From Isoetes taiwanensis (Eukaryota; Streptophyta; Lycopodiopsida; Isoetales; Isoetaceae): 64,000 nucleotides of DNA. The notes beneath the pieces were generated by a model. The model saw nothing but the letters and a program-made list of their open reading frames with translations, did not search any database and was not told the DNA's origin. Below, piece after piece: positions 22,100 to 33,700 of this stretch; position 1 is the first letter of the stretch, and the number at the start of each line of letters is the position of its first letter. The stretch covers positions 8,948,105 to 9,012,104 of the forward strand of contig JAJEKV010000051.1 in the NCBI GenBank assembly GCA_021234155.1, read 5' to 3'. A program made the translations under genes and the position numbers.

Positions 22100-22990
22100 C
22101 ATCTGCGTCCGGTAAAATTTGGACCCGGGGAATTCCCCTAATCGGGTGCCATCTCGCCTCTGCTATGAAGCCATTCTTGAGTTCATCAACATCTGAGACC
22201 AAATAGGGTAGGTGACAAAGGCGGCCAATGCGTACACCTATGGTGATAAATACCGGGCACTGATGCTCCGGTTCCCAACTTGATAATCACTTCCCCATAC
22301 AAGCAAGCCCTTTGGCTCCACAAAGTCAGATACACCTAGCCTTTCCATTCGATTATCGAGGCCATCCCTGGGCACAGTGTCGAAAGCTTTAGAGAAGTCA
22401 ATAAAAGCCATACATAAAGACTTCCTGGGTGCTTTAGCTTTCTCTTACAGAACTCGGAGAGTTAGTGCATGATCCAGAGTACTGTGATTCCTCCGGAAAC
22501 CTACTTGAGATAGAGTTCTTTTACTGTTTTCATCAGCCAATGAGTCAATTTGTATTCTAGCAAACTGCCTAACAATTTAGAAAACATGTTGCCCACCAAA
22601 ATTGTATGGTAATTCTTGGCTTCTAGCTTGCTGTCAGATTTGTGGATCGGAATGATCCTGTTCTCTCGCCAGGCTTGTGGCAGACCATTAATACTTGACT
22701 TCATTTAGTTGGTGCGTGATCCTTTGTGATCGGATCATCTCCTCCCCATTTGAGCAGTTCAATACACATACCTTGCGGATCAGGGCCTTGCCATTTTCAT
22801 GTCGCGAAAAGAGCTTCCTTAACATCAGCTTCATTGAACATGAGTTCATTAGTGCGGAGTTTCCTCATTGATCCTGCACCTTCTTGATGGTAGAGCGTTT
22901 GCACCATCTCCAACATGCCGCTGATTTTCACCATATCCTGCACGTTTATGGAGAGCAATTTGGACCAGAATGTTTTTGGATATTTAAGTA
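22096..22990 (-). mobile_element. LINE reverse transcriptase, N-terminal half
   Basis: The minus strand encodes WRENRIIPIHKSDSKLEAKNY and NMFSKLLGSLLEYKL (22704-22501), then after a stop FIDFSKAFDTVPR (about 22410), the first catalytic aspartate block of non-LTR reverse transcriptases. Towards 22100 a broken GVRQG-type block and an ADD at the left edge follow. Its missing second half matches 18138-19240. Several frame breaks are present. Confidence 0.8.
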
Positions 22991-25900
22991 AACCAATGCC
23001 CTAATGACTCACATGTCGTTTTGCTTAAAAAGGTCGCTTCTTACATTTGATCAAATCTTTTATACCACTTTGGTTTAATTCTGATATCTTTTTGCAGCGC
23101 TGCCCGGGCTCTACAACAATCATGATCCCACTAGCTATTGCAATGATGCCCTGGTTTTTCTCTGCTTTGTATATCCAAAAATTTTACCTGTAGCATGGAT
23201 CATAACTTCTGTTAACATGGCAGCATCCTTGCTTAGGAGCCCCGACCATTTGATCCAGGGTAAATTTTAAGGGTCCTAAATGTTTTTCTATTCAAATTAA
23301 AGTTGGCTAAACCTATTGAAAATAAAAGTTCATAGATTTTTATTAGGCAAAATTTGATAAAATAGAACCCTTTAGTTATCTTCCCACTTGGCTAAAATGT
23401 AAAATTTATATGATATGAAATTATTATATTGGCAAAATTTTCTTGGTTAGTGGCTAAAGTGCAACTATTTAACTTCAAATTTTGAGCACTCATTACCACA
23501 TGAATGACAAATGATTCAATATGCTTTCATTCCAGAACAATAACAAAGATTCAAAGTACAATTCATAAGGAGCAAACAATACCATTTGAGGGAACACACA
23601 TATTTTATGTCGGGGTCAAATGCATCCAAATGGTTAACTTGGTGCATATAGCCCTTTAAGATCAACAATTGCAAGAATAAACACTATTACTTGGAGCTTA
23701 AAATGCTCACTACATAACATTCTTCATAATCTTTAACCTAAACAACTTAAAGATTCATGTTCATTAGCCACCAAAGCATGATTGATATAGCTAATGGCGA
23801 TTCCTAAATTAAAGAGGTCCTTGAATAGATTCAACATGGCTATTTGAATTGATCAGGGTGCACCCAATCAGCTTCAAAGAAGGCGATTTAGCATGCCATG
23901 ATGCAGCCAATCTTGGCTAAACTCTAGGCGTCCAAAATTTTTTCCTTCTTGGAATGGCTAAATTATTTTTTTCCATAGAAAATGATCTTTGTTAACTTTA
24001 GCCACAAAATTTGATTAAAGGTCTAAAAAATAGCCATTTGGCGAATTTTAGCCACTCTTTAATACCCTGATTTGATCTGAGCGAGCCCATCTGACAATTA
24101 ATGGGCTCATATATTTCTATAAATCTTTGGATATGGTTGTATATAATGGAGTGCATCCTTGCGATATTGCTGGATTTACTTATTGGGGAGAAAGCAGAGA
24201 AGAAAGTATGTATTCCACCATTGATTAATTAATTGGCACACAAGAATCATTTGCACAGGTACATGGTTCCAAATAGATGAAATTAGACTAGAATCTGACC
24301 ATGCATGTCTCGGATTCCAATTTGAATTGCGACCAACCATTGCTACAGCAAAAATAGTATCACATTACGTCAGTGGCAACGATGAACTTTTGCAACATGA
24401 AATAGCCCTGGGCTGCGATCAATTTTGTCTTTTTACAATATTGAATGTAAGGCTGCTGCTCCCAACAAGCTGCTAGTAAGATGTGCGAAAAGTATATGGC
24501 AAAGCATCCAAGAAAAAGTTCAATCAAACCCGTAATTCATGAATCAGGAATGCATGCTAGTTAGCTACCACCCCAAAAGGACTGAGATATTATCAAAAGT
24601 TGGTTAAGCTGAAAAAGCAAAGATGGAAGCATCAACATTAAGATATGTGGCTTCTTGAGATGCAAAGCGGCATCGGGAAGTTACGGAAAAAGCCGACACC
24701 TACAAAAGGGAACTAATTGTGTGTCTGCAGGGAAGATGTCTGAGGAAGGTATTAGCTTCTTGGCTCGAGGTAAAGCAAGAGATATTGAAGGGCTAGTTGT
24801 AGAACACCTTAAAGCAGGAGGGCCTCTTTTGGCCGGACACTCGAAAACCCACTCTAGGGTGTAGAAATTTCAATTGTGCTTCATGGTTAGAGCCAAATGG
24901 GGGAGGGGGATCCATGTTGCTTGTAGGCCTAGTGAGTTTTCTTGCAAGTTAGATGAAGTTGCAAGTTGCATAGAAACCTCCAAAAACAAGAATAAGTATA
25001 ATAAATAATTAAAATAAGATACTAGATTTTGGAGGAAAAAACTTGGTAGTACGCACATCATCAAGCTGGCCTTAGTTCTCATATAGCATATTTTTTTTTC
25101 CATCCTATGTTATATGAAACTAACATCATCATTACCTCATGCTACATGGTCTACCAAATATGAATCTCAAATAAATCTGCAAAATTGTATTTTGTTATTC
25201 TCTTTCTTTAGTAAAGGCTTAAAGACCCAAAGATAACATTTTCAAAGTGTAATTTCTCTCCCTTTTTGCTATTGTTTTGGAATAGAGCTGACATTGGATA
25301 ATTTTATCGCCCAATGTGAAACGTAGAATGAGAGGGCAGATCTGGAATATATGGAAAGCATAAGTGCATAATGGTTTCATGACTTTAGATGCGAAACAAT
25401 GCAAGAAGCTGTGTCTACTTATGCAAAGCGTATTTGTACCTATTGTGTGTCTACTCATGCAAAAGTATAGGAAGTACTAAAACATGTCATATGGAAGCAA
25501 AAGGCGAAAGAGCAATTATCGATATCAGCGGCTTCTTAAATTTATGATGGTTACAAAGGATACAAACTAGAGAACAAAAATGTCGGAAGAATCATATTTA
25601 TCGTGCATGTACCAAAGTCCTTGATTTTCCTTCTGGATCAAAGTCGCTTAGCTCCAGATATTGAGTTAATGTTTGGGCTAACACTGCATGCCTTCTCGGT
25701 TGGCGTCTGTCATTATCATTCAAAGCATATGAAATGCACATTGCAATGCATCTAATCCCAAGGGCATATCAGATCTTTTAATTCTTGCCTGGAGCTCCAC
25801 AACCAGTGCTATTCTGAAGAAAGAGCCATACCTAGTGCCCAGATCTAACCCATCGCCTCTTAGGTCATGTGGTAGCTCTGCTCAAGAACAAAAGTTTAGA

Positions 25901-26221
25901 CTATAGTAACCATCGGATTGTGCAACATACCTAATACCGATAAGAAGAGACAAATTGTCTGAATCGGATGCCCAAAATCTCAGGCCCAAATCGCTGATGA
26001 TGCATGTCTTTGTCTGGAATCAAAACGTAGAGGGGCATGTGCCAAAGAGCTCTTGATGCAGAGCCAAAATTAGAGCTTGCTTGCAAAGCAGGCACCTGCG
26101 CATGATGCAGAAGCCTTTCAATTGCGGAAGATGCCAAGACATGAAAGATGTTGAAGCAGGAGGAAGATCTAAGAGATAAGCGCTATGTTATACCATCAAA
26201 CCTTCTTTGCCATTTGCCAGA
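22991..26221. other. Non-coding stretch
   Basis: No gene supported. The phrase ggctaaa and its complement recur between 23.28 and 24.06 kb, but I could not define termini. The open stretches at 24655-24864, 25219-25458 and 25931-26137 are short, lack a good start or family resemblance, and are probably chance. Confidence 0.4.
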
Positions 26222-26226
26222 TTTAG

Positions 26227-26443
26227 GTAGATAGATAGATAGATAGTATTTTAATGTCGCCACTAGGCGACATCAAGCGGACATGTGACCCACACCACAC
26301 CACATTGCTTGGTTGGGCCTGCCCCCAACCACTTTACATTGCATCGTGGGTTTTGACACTATGATTCGAGTGCGGTTAAAGGCGATCTCGAACTTCGAGA
26401 CCTATAGTTGCTAGATCTAGTGTGTTACCACTAGACTAAGCCA
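26227..26443 (-). mobile_element. tRNA-derived SINE
   Basis: On the minus strand the head reads TGGCTTAGTCTAGTGG (26443-26428), a good RNA polymerase III box A. AGTTCGAGATC (26394-26384) is a good box B, 33 bases further on. About 110 bases of body follow, then a small hairpin GTCGCCTAGTGGCGAC (26271-26256), an ATTAAAAT segment and a tail of about five CTAT units (26248-26227). Total length is about 217 bases, normal for plant SINEs. Only the internal promoter, not a foldable tRNA, is present. Target site duplications were not clear. Confidence 0.78.
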
Positions 26444-26445
26444 TG

Positions 26446-28679
26446 AATCGTGGTTGTGGCTATATCGGTGTTAAAATTTGAATGGTACAAAATTGTTTTT
26501 AACTCGGTGGTCGGACAAGATGAGTGCCTCGATGACAAAAAAAAGTGAACCTCTTTAAACAACCTATATACATTTGCCTAATCTGGTCATTCTTATGAGT
26601 GGAATTTGGTAATCCTTGGATCCATTATGATGTGTTCCAAGGTTTCTCATGAATCGGCAAAAAAGTTGAATTAATCCGAAAGACTTACTAATGGACACTT
26701 TCATTTATTGGCAGACAACACAAGTTCTACATAATTCTTCACATCCCTTTCAAGCTTAGGCCAATAAAAATGTCTCTTCATAATAGCCAGGGTAGCCTCA
26801 ATGCCCGAAATATGAGGGTTCATGACATTCCAATATCATTCTTGACCTATATGCTTGCGTGACAATGGCTTAGTATTAAAACTAAACTTTTATATATATT
26901 AGGGTCCTTCTATTCTATTCTATTCTATTCTATAGTGCCCTAAATTTTTTTTAGTACTTCCAGAAGTAAGAAATGTCCCTGAAGCATCAATCACTTATAG
27001 TGCCCTAATTTTTATGTGTACTTACATGATATACCTTGAATTGTCTTGCATTTGCAATGACAATATGCACTATTGTATATTTTTTCTATAATTAATGGGG
27101 AAAACCCATCATTTCTCAAGAAGAAAATAATAATAAATTCAATTTGCTTGGGCTAAGCCGGTTTGTACTAGAGATAAAAAAGCTGCATTGATACATTCTT
27201 GATAATCCATAATTGAGTGTAGACATTCCCTTTTCTTCTGATATTTGCATCGTAACCATCGAATAATAGATTTCTATGAACTATTGAATTTATAAATGTT
27301 CTTTGGTTTATTAAGACTAGTTTGGTACTTGAATTTCACACTATATATTGCTTTACTTTCTTAGATTAAGATGAATATAGTTCTTACTAGCCTTTAAAAA
27401 TGTCGAGTTGTCCACTGTGATAGAAATATGTACAATAGCGGAACAACAATTGATTCTTTTCTAGTTTATAATTTATGCAATTATGTAACTTCCCGGGGGA
27501 TTCACTTTTGATCAGCGTATAACCCATGAGAGTTCACGGAGGGGTGTTTTTTGGACCATTTGTATACGTATACTTAGGGGTTAGGGGTGTTTTTAGGCAC
27601 TGATTTGGAGCAATATCTATACCTGGAGGGTCAAATTGCCTTTTTAAAATTGCGTATACAAGGGGGGTTTTTTGCTACCCTCCGAACACAGATGCCATAC
27701 CCCCCTTATGTATAAGTGCATCCCCCGGATGTAACTTGCTCCGCAAAAAACTCAAATGTAATAAAGCAATCCATAATGCTTTTTCCCTTACAACTACACT
27801 TATCACTTCCTAAAAATCTTTTAATCTCATTGTAAATCAGAAGATTTAAGCCACTATATATTCTTAAAAGATGGTTGCTCATTGCAATATGCCACTTATC
27901 TTTATCGACTGAGATGCGGCTCTGTCCTACAAGTTTCAAGTCGTGGTCATCCATTTGCTCCACCTAAACGAGTCTTTAATGCTGCTTGCTAAGGATGCCT
28001 GGTTTCCTCCAATTCGGCCAGAGAGAGGGAGGTGTGCATGGTTTTAAATGAAAAACAATTATAGAGGCAAGCGCTTTGTCAAGTTTGCGTATCGTATTCT
28101 CTAAGCACAAAGTTCCCTGCTAATGTCAGTTAGATGGCAGTTGCCGATTCTACGTGAGCATTGTGTCTCTTACATGGCACGGGGTTTGGGATAAATTGCT
28201 CCATTGGTTGCAGATCATTCGCAGGTATTTGCGTATTAATGTCCATCATCAATGTCATCCTTAAGTCTCTGCATTGTGTCCAATCTTCCTACTTGGAGAT
28301 TGAATAAACTTGAATTTCTTTGCTTGTTTGCATGTTCTGAAGTCCAACTAGTCTGGACTTGTTGCATGATTTGTTTCGTAATGCTTTGGATGGCCAACAC
28401 ATTCTTCTCGCATCCTAACCTGATAAGTGGCCCTCGATTAAGAAGAAGACATTTTTGTTCTAGTTGTCACTTGTGGTCCATTTGGAAATGACGCAGACTT
28501 CACACTTTTCAAAGAATTTATTCTTCTTCTAGTGATCTTATGTCTCGTGCCCAAACCAACATACTAATGACTTATAAGTGGTCTCCCATTGAGGCAAAGG
28601 TCAGAAATCATATCTGGAGCCAATAAATCCAGATTAATTCATGTCCTTAGGCTTCTTTTTGTGGGGCAAGATAGAGGCT
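26446..28679. other. Non-coding stretch with one (TTCTA)n array
   Basis: No gene is supported. A (TTCTA)n array at 26906-26932 resembles the tails of the LINE family at 36.8 kb, but the flanking 3' consensus is not evident. Short open stretches at 27706-27963 (minus) and 28252-28491 (plus) have no recognisable features. Confidence 0.4.
26906..26932 (+). repeat. (TTCTA)n microsatellite
   Basis: About five TTCTA units, the same pentamer that tails the LINE family at 6.9, 36.8 and 55.2 kb. Confidence 0.8.
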
Positions 28680-29570
28680 CTATATGACATATTCAAGAAA
28701 ATTTGGACTTATTGATTTAATAGATAGCACTTCAAGGGCCATTATAAATGTATTTTTTATTCTTCTTTATTTTTATAATTTTTATAAGTTTTAATTATAT
28801 TTGGACTTATTCAAATTTAATATATAGCACTTCAAAGCGCCATTATAAATGTATTTTTTATTACGCTTTATTGTTATAATTTTTATAAGTTTTAATTATA
28901 TAAGTTTATCTTTCAATTAAAATTATAATGGTTATCAAAGAATAAATTGATTTTTTAAACTAATTTTTCATTTGAATCTATTTAGAATTGGACATTTCAA
29001 AAAATATAACAATTTCAATTTGTAGTGATTTAATGATTCAAATTTAATAATCATGATAATTAAATGAAATCGATGGTTTCATAAGTGATTGACTTAAAAC
29101 TATTATTAGATTTTAACAATTTACAAACTTTTACACTTTTAAAAACTTTAAGAAAAGCTTTAGGTTGAAATTAATTAAATGATATATATTTATTGTTTTA
29201 ATAATAACTATTGAATAATTTATTATTGATGAAATAAAATATATTGCATTTAATCAATAATAAACTATTCAATTTTTATTAAATATAAACATAATCATTT
29301 AATTAATTTCAATCTAAAATTTTCTTTAAATATTTTGAAAAGAATAGTATTTTAATTATACAATGTTATTTTAGATGAAAATTTAATTCTAAAATGAAGC
29401 AGGAATTAGTTTAGAAAGCAACTTTAAATTTTAGCAAGTATCATATTTTTTAAATTATTAAAATCAATAAGAGCTAAAATACATATAATATTATCATGGC
29501 ATCCTTGAAGTACATTTATTAGATTTGAATAAGTCAAATTTTATTAAATATGTCATATAGTCCATTGTAT
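28680..29570. mobile_element. AT-rich fold-back element with terminal inverted repeats
   Basis: The left end, CTATATGACATATTCAAGAA, and the right end, read in complement, CTATATGACATATTTAATAA, match for roughly 70 bases with few differences, including the internal GGACTTATT and ACTTCAAGG blocks. A second inverted pair lies in the core: about 29150-29232 against about 29252-29330. So much of the 891 bases can fold back. There is no coding capacity, which fits a MITE or fold-back element. No target site duplication was certain. The left arm holds a tandem duplication at 28702-28901. Confidence 0.7.
28702..28901 (+). repeat. Tandem duplication of about 100 bases
   Basis: Two consecutive units (28702-28800 and 28801-28901) begin TTGGACTTATT and share tagcacttcaa, cattataaatg and the AT-rich end tataagttttaattata. 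They lie inside the left arm of the fold-back element. Confidence 0.8.
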
Positions 29571-30444
29571 TATAAACAAAAAAAACAGACCATATCTTCT
29601 TTTTTAAAATGGTAAAGCTTTGGACTTTATTATGCGGAATCTTGCGGATCTGCGAGGCGCATGTGGCGTTCCCTTCCCCTTAGCGGGATGCTAATTTTAA
29701 ATTTTCATCAGCAGCTCAGTCGGCCTTTGCGGTACATTTTTCTTTTCTTTTTGAATCTGAGCTCAAATCTTAAATTTCCTCCGTGACTTTGAGGAAGTTT
29801 TAAAGGCGATGATGGATCACGCCTTTGTGAGTGTACCCTCACGAATTTTGCTTATTCATCTTGACCCGGGTTTGGTTCGCAAATCTTTAGCTCTTTCACT
29901 ACAAAAAGTTGGAGAATGATGCCAGAAATCGTGTTTGGTAAAACACACGTAGAACAAGCGGCTGATTAGCGAGCCAAAGTGCTTATGGCCAAATCGTTGG
30001 TCATCTTTGCGAGGAGGAGCTTCAACCTAAAAGCCTCCATTGTTTTTTTTTATTAGATTATTTGACCTTAGGATCTATTCGGGGCTCCTATGGTGTTCTC
30101 ATTGAGCTTTGTAAAACATTGAGTACAAATGGATCCCTCACTAGGGATAGATAAATTTGGAAATATGAACTTTAAATGCTACGAAACTAGACAATCATCG
30201 AGAGCATGATGGCGAAGAACATAAAAATGGTTTAATCGCCACTTGGTCGATGCAAAGGTGAGAAGACCGGTATTTGCTCCTCATTGGGAAGAAGAACTAT
30301 GCCTTCTTACGTTTTTGAAACCAAGCAAATAGTTGAAGCCACGACCCCACGCACTATGGCAACCACAAAGTCTTAAACAATCCTGCGAGAATCATAGCTG
30401 AAAAGAAAAATAATCCGTCAATGAGTTAGATGCCATAGGCAAAG
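29571..30444. other. Non-coding stretch
   Basis: No gene supported. It includes the phrase ttgaccttaggatctattc at about 30062-30080, which recurs at about 35088-35106. Confidence 0.4.
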
Positions 30445-30775
30445 ACTCGGAGGCTCAAGGCCCGCAGAGAAAAAGCGACAGCCGACCAATCGGGGGAACC
30501 GTCCGCGGAATGACCATCAGCGGGGAAAAACACAACGATTAGTCTTTGCCTCGGAGGCTACAGCGCCCGCCAGAAAAACAATAAATATGATCTTCGGGAG
30601 GCAGGCAGCGCCTTGTAGGAAAACATGAATAATAAATATTATTTCGGAGGCTACAAAGCCACGCAGGAAAACATGAATGAATAAATAAAATACTAGTGAC
30701 ATCTTGAGAAAGAGTAAACCAATAAGTATCGACCAATGGGGAACCATCCAGCGGAAAACACCATCGGCGGGATGG
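30445..30775 (+). repeat. Degenerate tandem repeat region
   Basis: Units of about 45-60 bases begin with a variant of cggaggctacaa and contain caggaaaacatgaat (about 30547, 30595 and 30643). They are flanked by two copies of a longer phrase, cgaccaat...ggggaacc...agcgg, at about 30484 and 30730. The units are diverged and the array is short. Confidence 0.6.
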
Positions 30776-33700
30776 GATAAGAAGGACTCGAATGGATGCA
30801 AAGACCAATCGAGGTCAAGGAAGAAACCCATGGAGCAGGAAGCAACACCAATAGCAGTAGAGTTGGTTTGATGAAAGCGATTCGCGACACATCAAGGACC
30901 AAAATCGGGGGAACATGAAAAGAGAATTAAGCGGAGCGAGAATAGACAAAGCGGCGAGAGTAAATAGAAACAAGAAAAACATGGCCAGACAAAAGGTGCA
31001 CTACTAGAAGACAAAGGGTAAAAAAGCGCTACAACCAAACTAAGACATAGAAAAAGATTATCAATGCAAGCTGAAATAAACCTATATCAAGGGAAAAAGT
31101 AAATGAGAACACTTAGGTAATGAGCGATTGGTAACTTGGTAAAAGAACAAAGCACACTATGTACCAAAATAATAAAAGCCGGAAGGAATTTGAGGCAAAC
31201 TAGAGGACGAGACAACCAAAGAGTGAGGCAAAATGGAAACAATGGGCGGATGGAAGAAAATATGAAAGTAAAAAGGATGGAGATACTTCTTCGAAGTCAG
31301 GACTAAAGCGAAGATGAAACCAAAAGCCAAAAGCAGGGCCAAAGGGAAAAGATGAAAACAAAGAAATCCAGCGGAAACACGGACAATGAGATAGCGGAGA
31401 AACAAGGGGATAATGAGAGCTGAACCACGAAATGAATAAAATGAAGGACATAATAGGATAAAGCGGTAAGAGATGGAAAAAGCAATACAAAATGAAGGAC
31501 ACAATAGAACAATGTTATGAGGAGATGGGGAAGAGCGGACATATCCATGAACATAATGACATCAACAAGTAAGGATCTTAAATGACTATTGCACAGTAAA
31601 ATTACATCAAATAAAAATACCAAAAATTCCAAGTAACCCAACTAAAAAAGGAGCAAGAAAAATAACCAAAGGAAAACACGATGAAACTAATGAAGGAATG
31701 ATATCAATAAACTCAAATAGAACAACAAGCCAAAAAGGAAGTTACTAAAAGAAACAATATCTGAATAAAGAAATGATATCATGATGGAGGATTAAAAACC
31801 AAAATATAGGGCGATCGAGAGAAGAACAAAGGATGGGACCAAATGGAATAATGGAGCAAGCTGGTAGAAATCTTTGGAGCAAATGGAAGGAGATACCTCT
31901 TCTATTCTATTCTTGAGGCTGTTGGCGACGAGATATACTGTTCGAGGCTGTTGGGAACACGATGAACTCAAGAAACCAATGAAGTAGAAGAAGAGAAGAT
32001 GATAATCCACAAAATCAAATGGAACAAAAAAGTAATGAGATAATATCGATAAAAATGAGACAAATGGATATCGACAATGGGCAAGCAGTAGAAGGGGCAA
32101 GTAAGGGGGTCTAGAGTGCGAAAGAGGTGGCTTATTGAGAGCAAAAACATGAGAGGCAATCGAGCAAAAAAAGGAAGATAAAGAGATGAAAAAAGGGGAT
32201 AAGAGACACAAAGACAACGGCAGCGAAGGGTAGAATGAGAACCACGGAAAACCAAAACTATGAGATGCATAAAAAGGACATAATGGAACCAAGAGCGGAA
32301 TGGAGGAAACTTGCAAACACAACAAAATCGAGAAGCGATATCAATGAGCTACTATGAATGTGAGCCTAAAGAGTCATAACATCGGCAATGTTAAGGGAAC
32401 AACAAGCCAAAGGCCCGAAAGCAAAGATAATCGGCATAGAGAAATGATATCCATGAGCTAATGTGAAAATGAGGAGGATATAGCGAATGGAGGCATAAAC
32501 AAAACCATAAACCGGGAAGTCGAGACCAGCGAATAGATAGAGTAGGAGCAAAAAATTGACACAATCGAATAGATGGACAATAAGAACAAAAAGAAACCAA
32601 AAAGCCGATGACCATACCAATGGAATCACGGAGATAATAGAACAACTGTGAAAAGACAATTGATATGGGCAACACATACAAGCGCACACCTTAACCAACT
32701 ATGAGGAAAAATCATGCGATTACCAAAAACACATGATGCATAAGATGCAAAAGCTCAAGAACTCAAAATGAAAAAGCGCCAATAATGCGATTTAGCGTCC
32801 AAAAATGAAAGCTAGGGAGATAATGAACTTTAAACAAAGTATTATTCCGCGCAAGCACGACTAGAAGCGACAAACCAAGATGGCAAGAAAATGCAAAAAT
32901 GATTAAAGTACAAGGGGACGAGCAAAATCTAGGACTAGTACAGCCAGACCAGACAAAAGGTTTTATGGGCCTAAGCGCAAAAACTGGAAAAAACCCTTAT
33001 TAACATAGTCTGCAAACCATGATAAAAATGTGAATAACTAGAGATCATGGCAACAAAATGAAATAACCTCAAAATAAGGAGTCCAATGCACCCACAAATG
33101 CACATGATAAAATGAGTACTATAGAACAAATTGGGATACAGTGCAAGACTCACTCCATTCAGAAATCCGCAAACCTTGAAAGATAGCACTAGGGACCAAT
33201 ATCAGATGTGACCAGACCTAGAAATGGTAGTAGCCTGAAAAGACTTGTAGGGGCACACTAGAACATGAAGTGCCAATAAACTTACGAACCCATGCTCAAC
33301 TATAAGATAGTATGCATGCAATCATGAAATGTAATTATCGTCACAATGTGTAAATCATTGCATATCATGCAATCAAACCTTGATCAAAACAAAAAAAGTT
33401 AGAATAATTTCAATAAATGAAGGTTCCTTCTTGGGCCATATTTATTATCCTTGTTCATGTATGAACACCAAATGTACAAAAGCGAATATTAATAAAGGAT
33501 TTCTAAAAAACAACAAGCGTATTAAAACAAACCAAATAGTAACAAACAAGGAAAAAATCAGTCAAAAAGCATCAAACCTCCAAAACCAACTAGAATCACG
33601 TACACATATCATCATCTGAAGGATAATGAGTGCAAGATACAAAATATACAACCATAGAATAGGTGTGACACAAATAACCCATGAATCTAAATGCACCATC

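Noticed and set aside
25931-26137. A 68-residue open frame that looked like a targeting peptide
   Set aside because: It starts at TTG, the nearby ATG is out of frame, and nothing downstream continues it.
26384-26443. A possible tRNA gene
   Set aside because: Box A and box B are good, but no cloverleaf with an acceptor stem can be drawn, and the sequence continues into a body and a tandem-repeat tail. It is the head of a SINE.
31157-32698. Several overlapping minus-strand open frames of 98-177 residues rich in Phe, Leu and Ser
   Set aside because: They occur in all minus frames at once because the + strand is purine-rich, so stops are rare there. No domain, no repeat of a protein motif and no splice structure support them.
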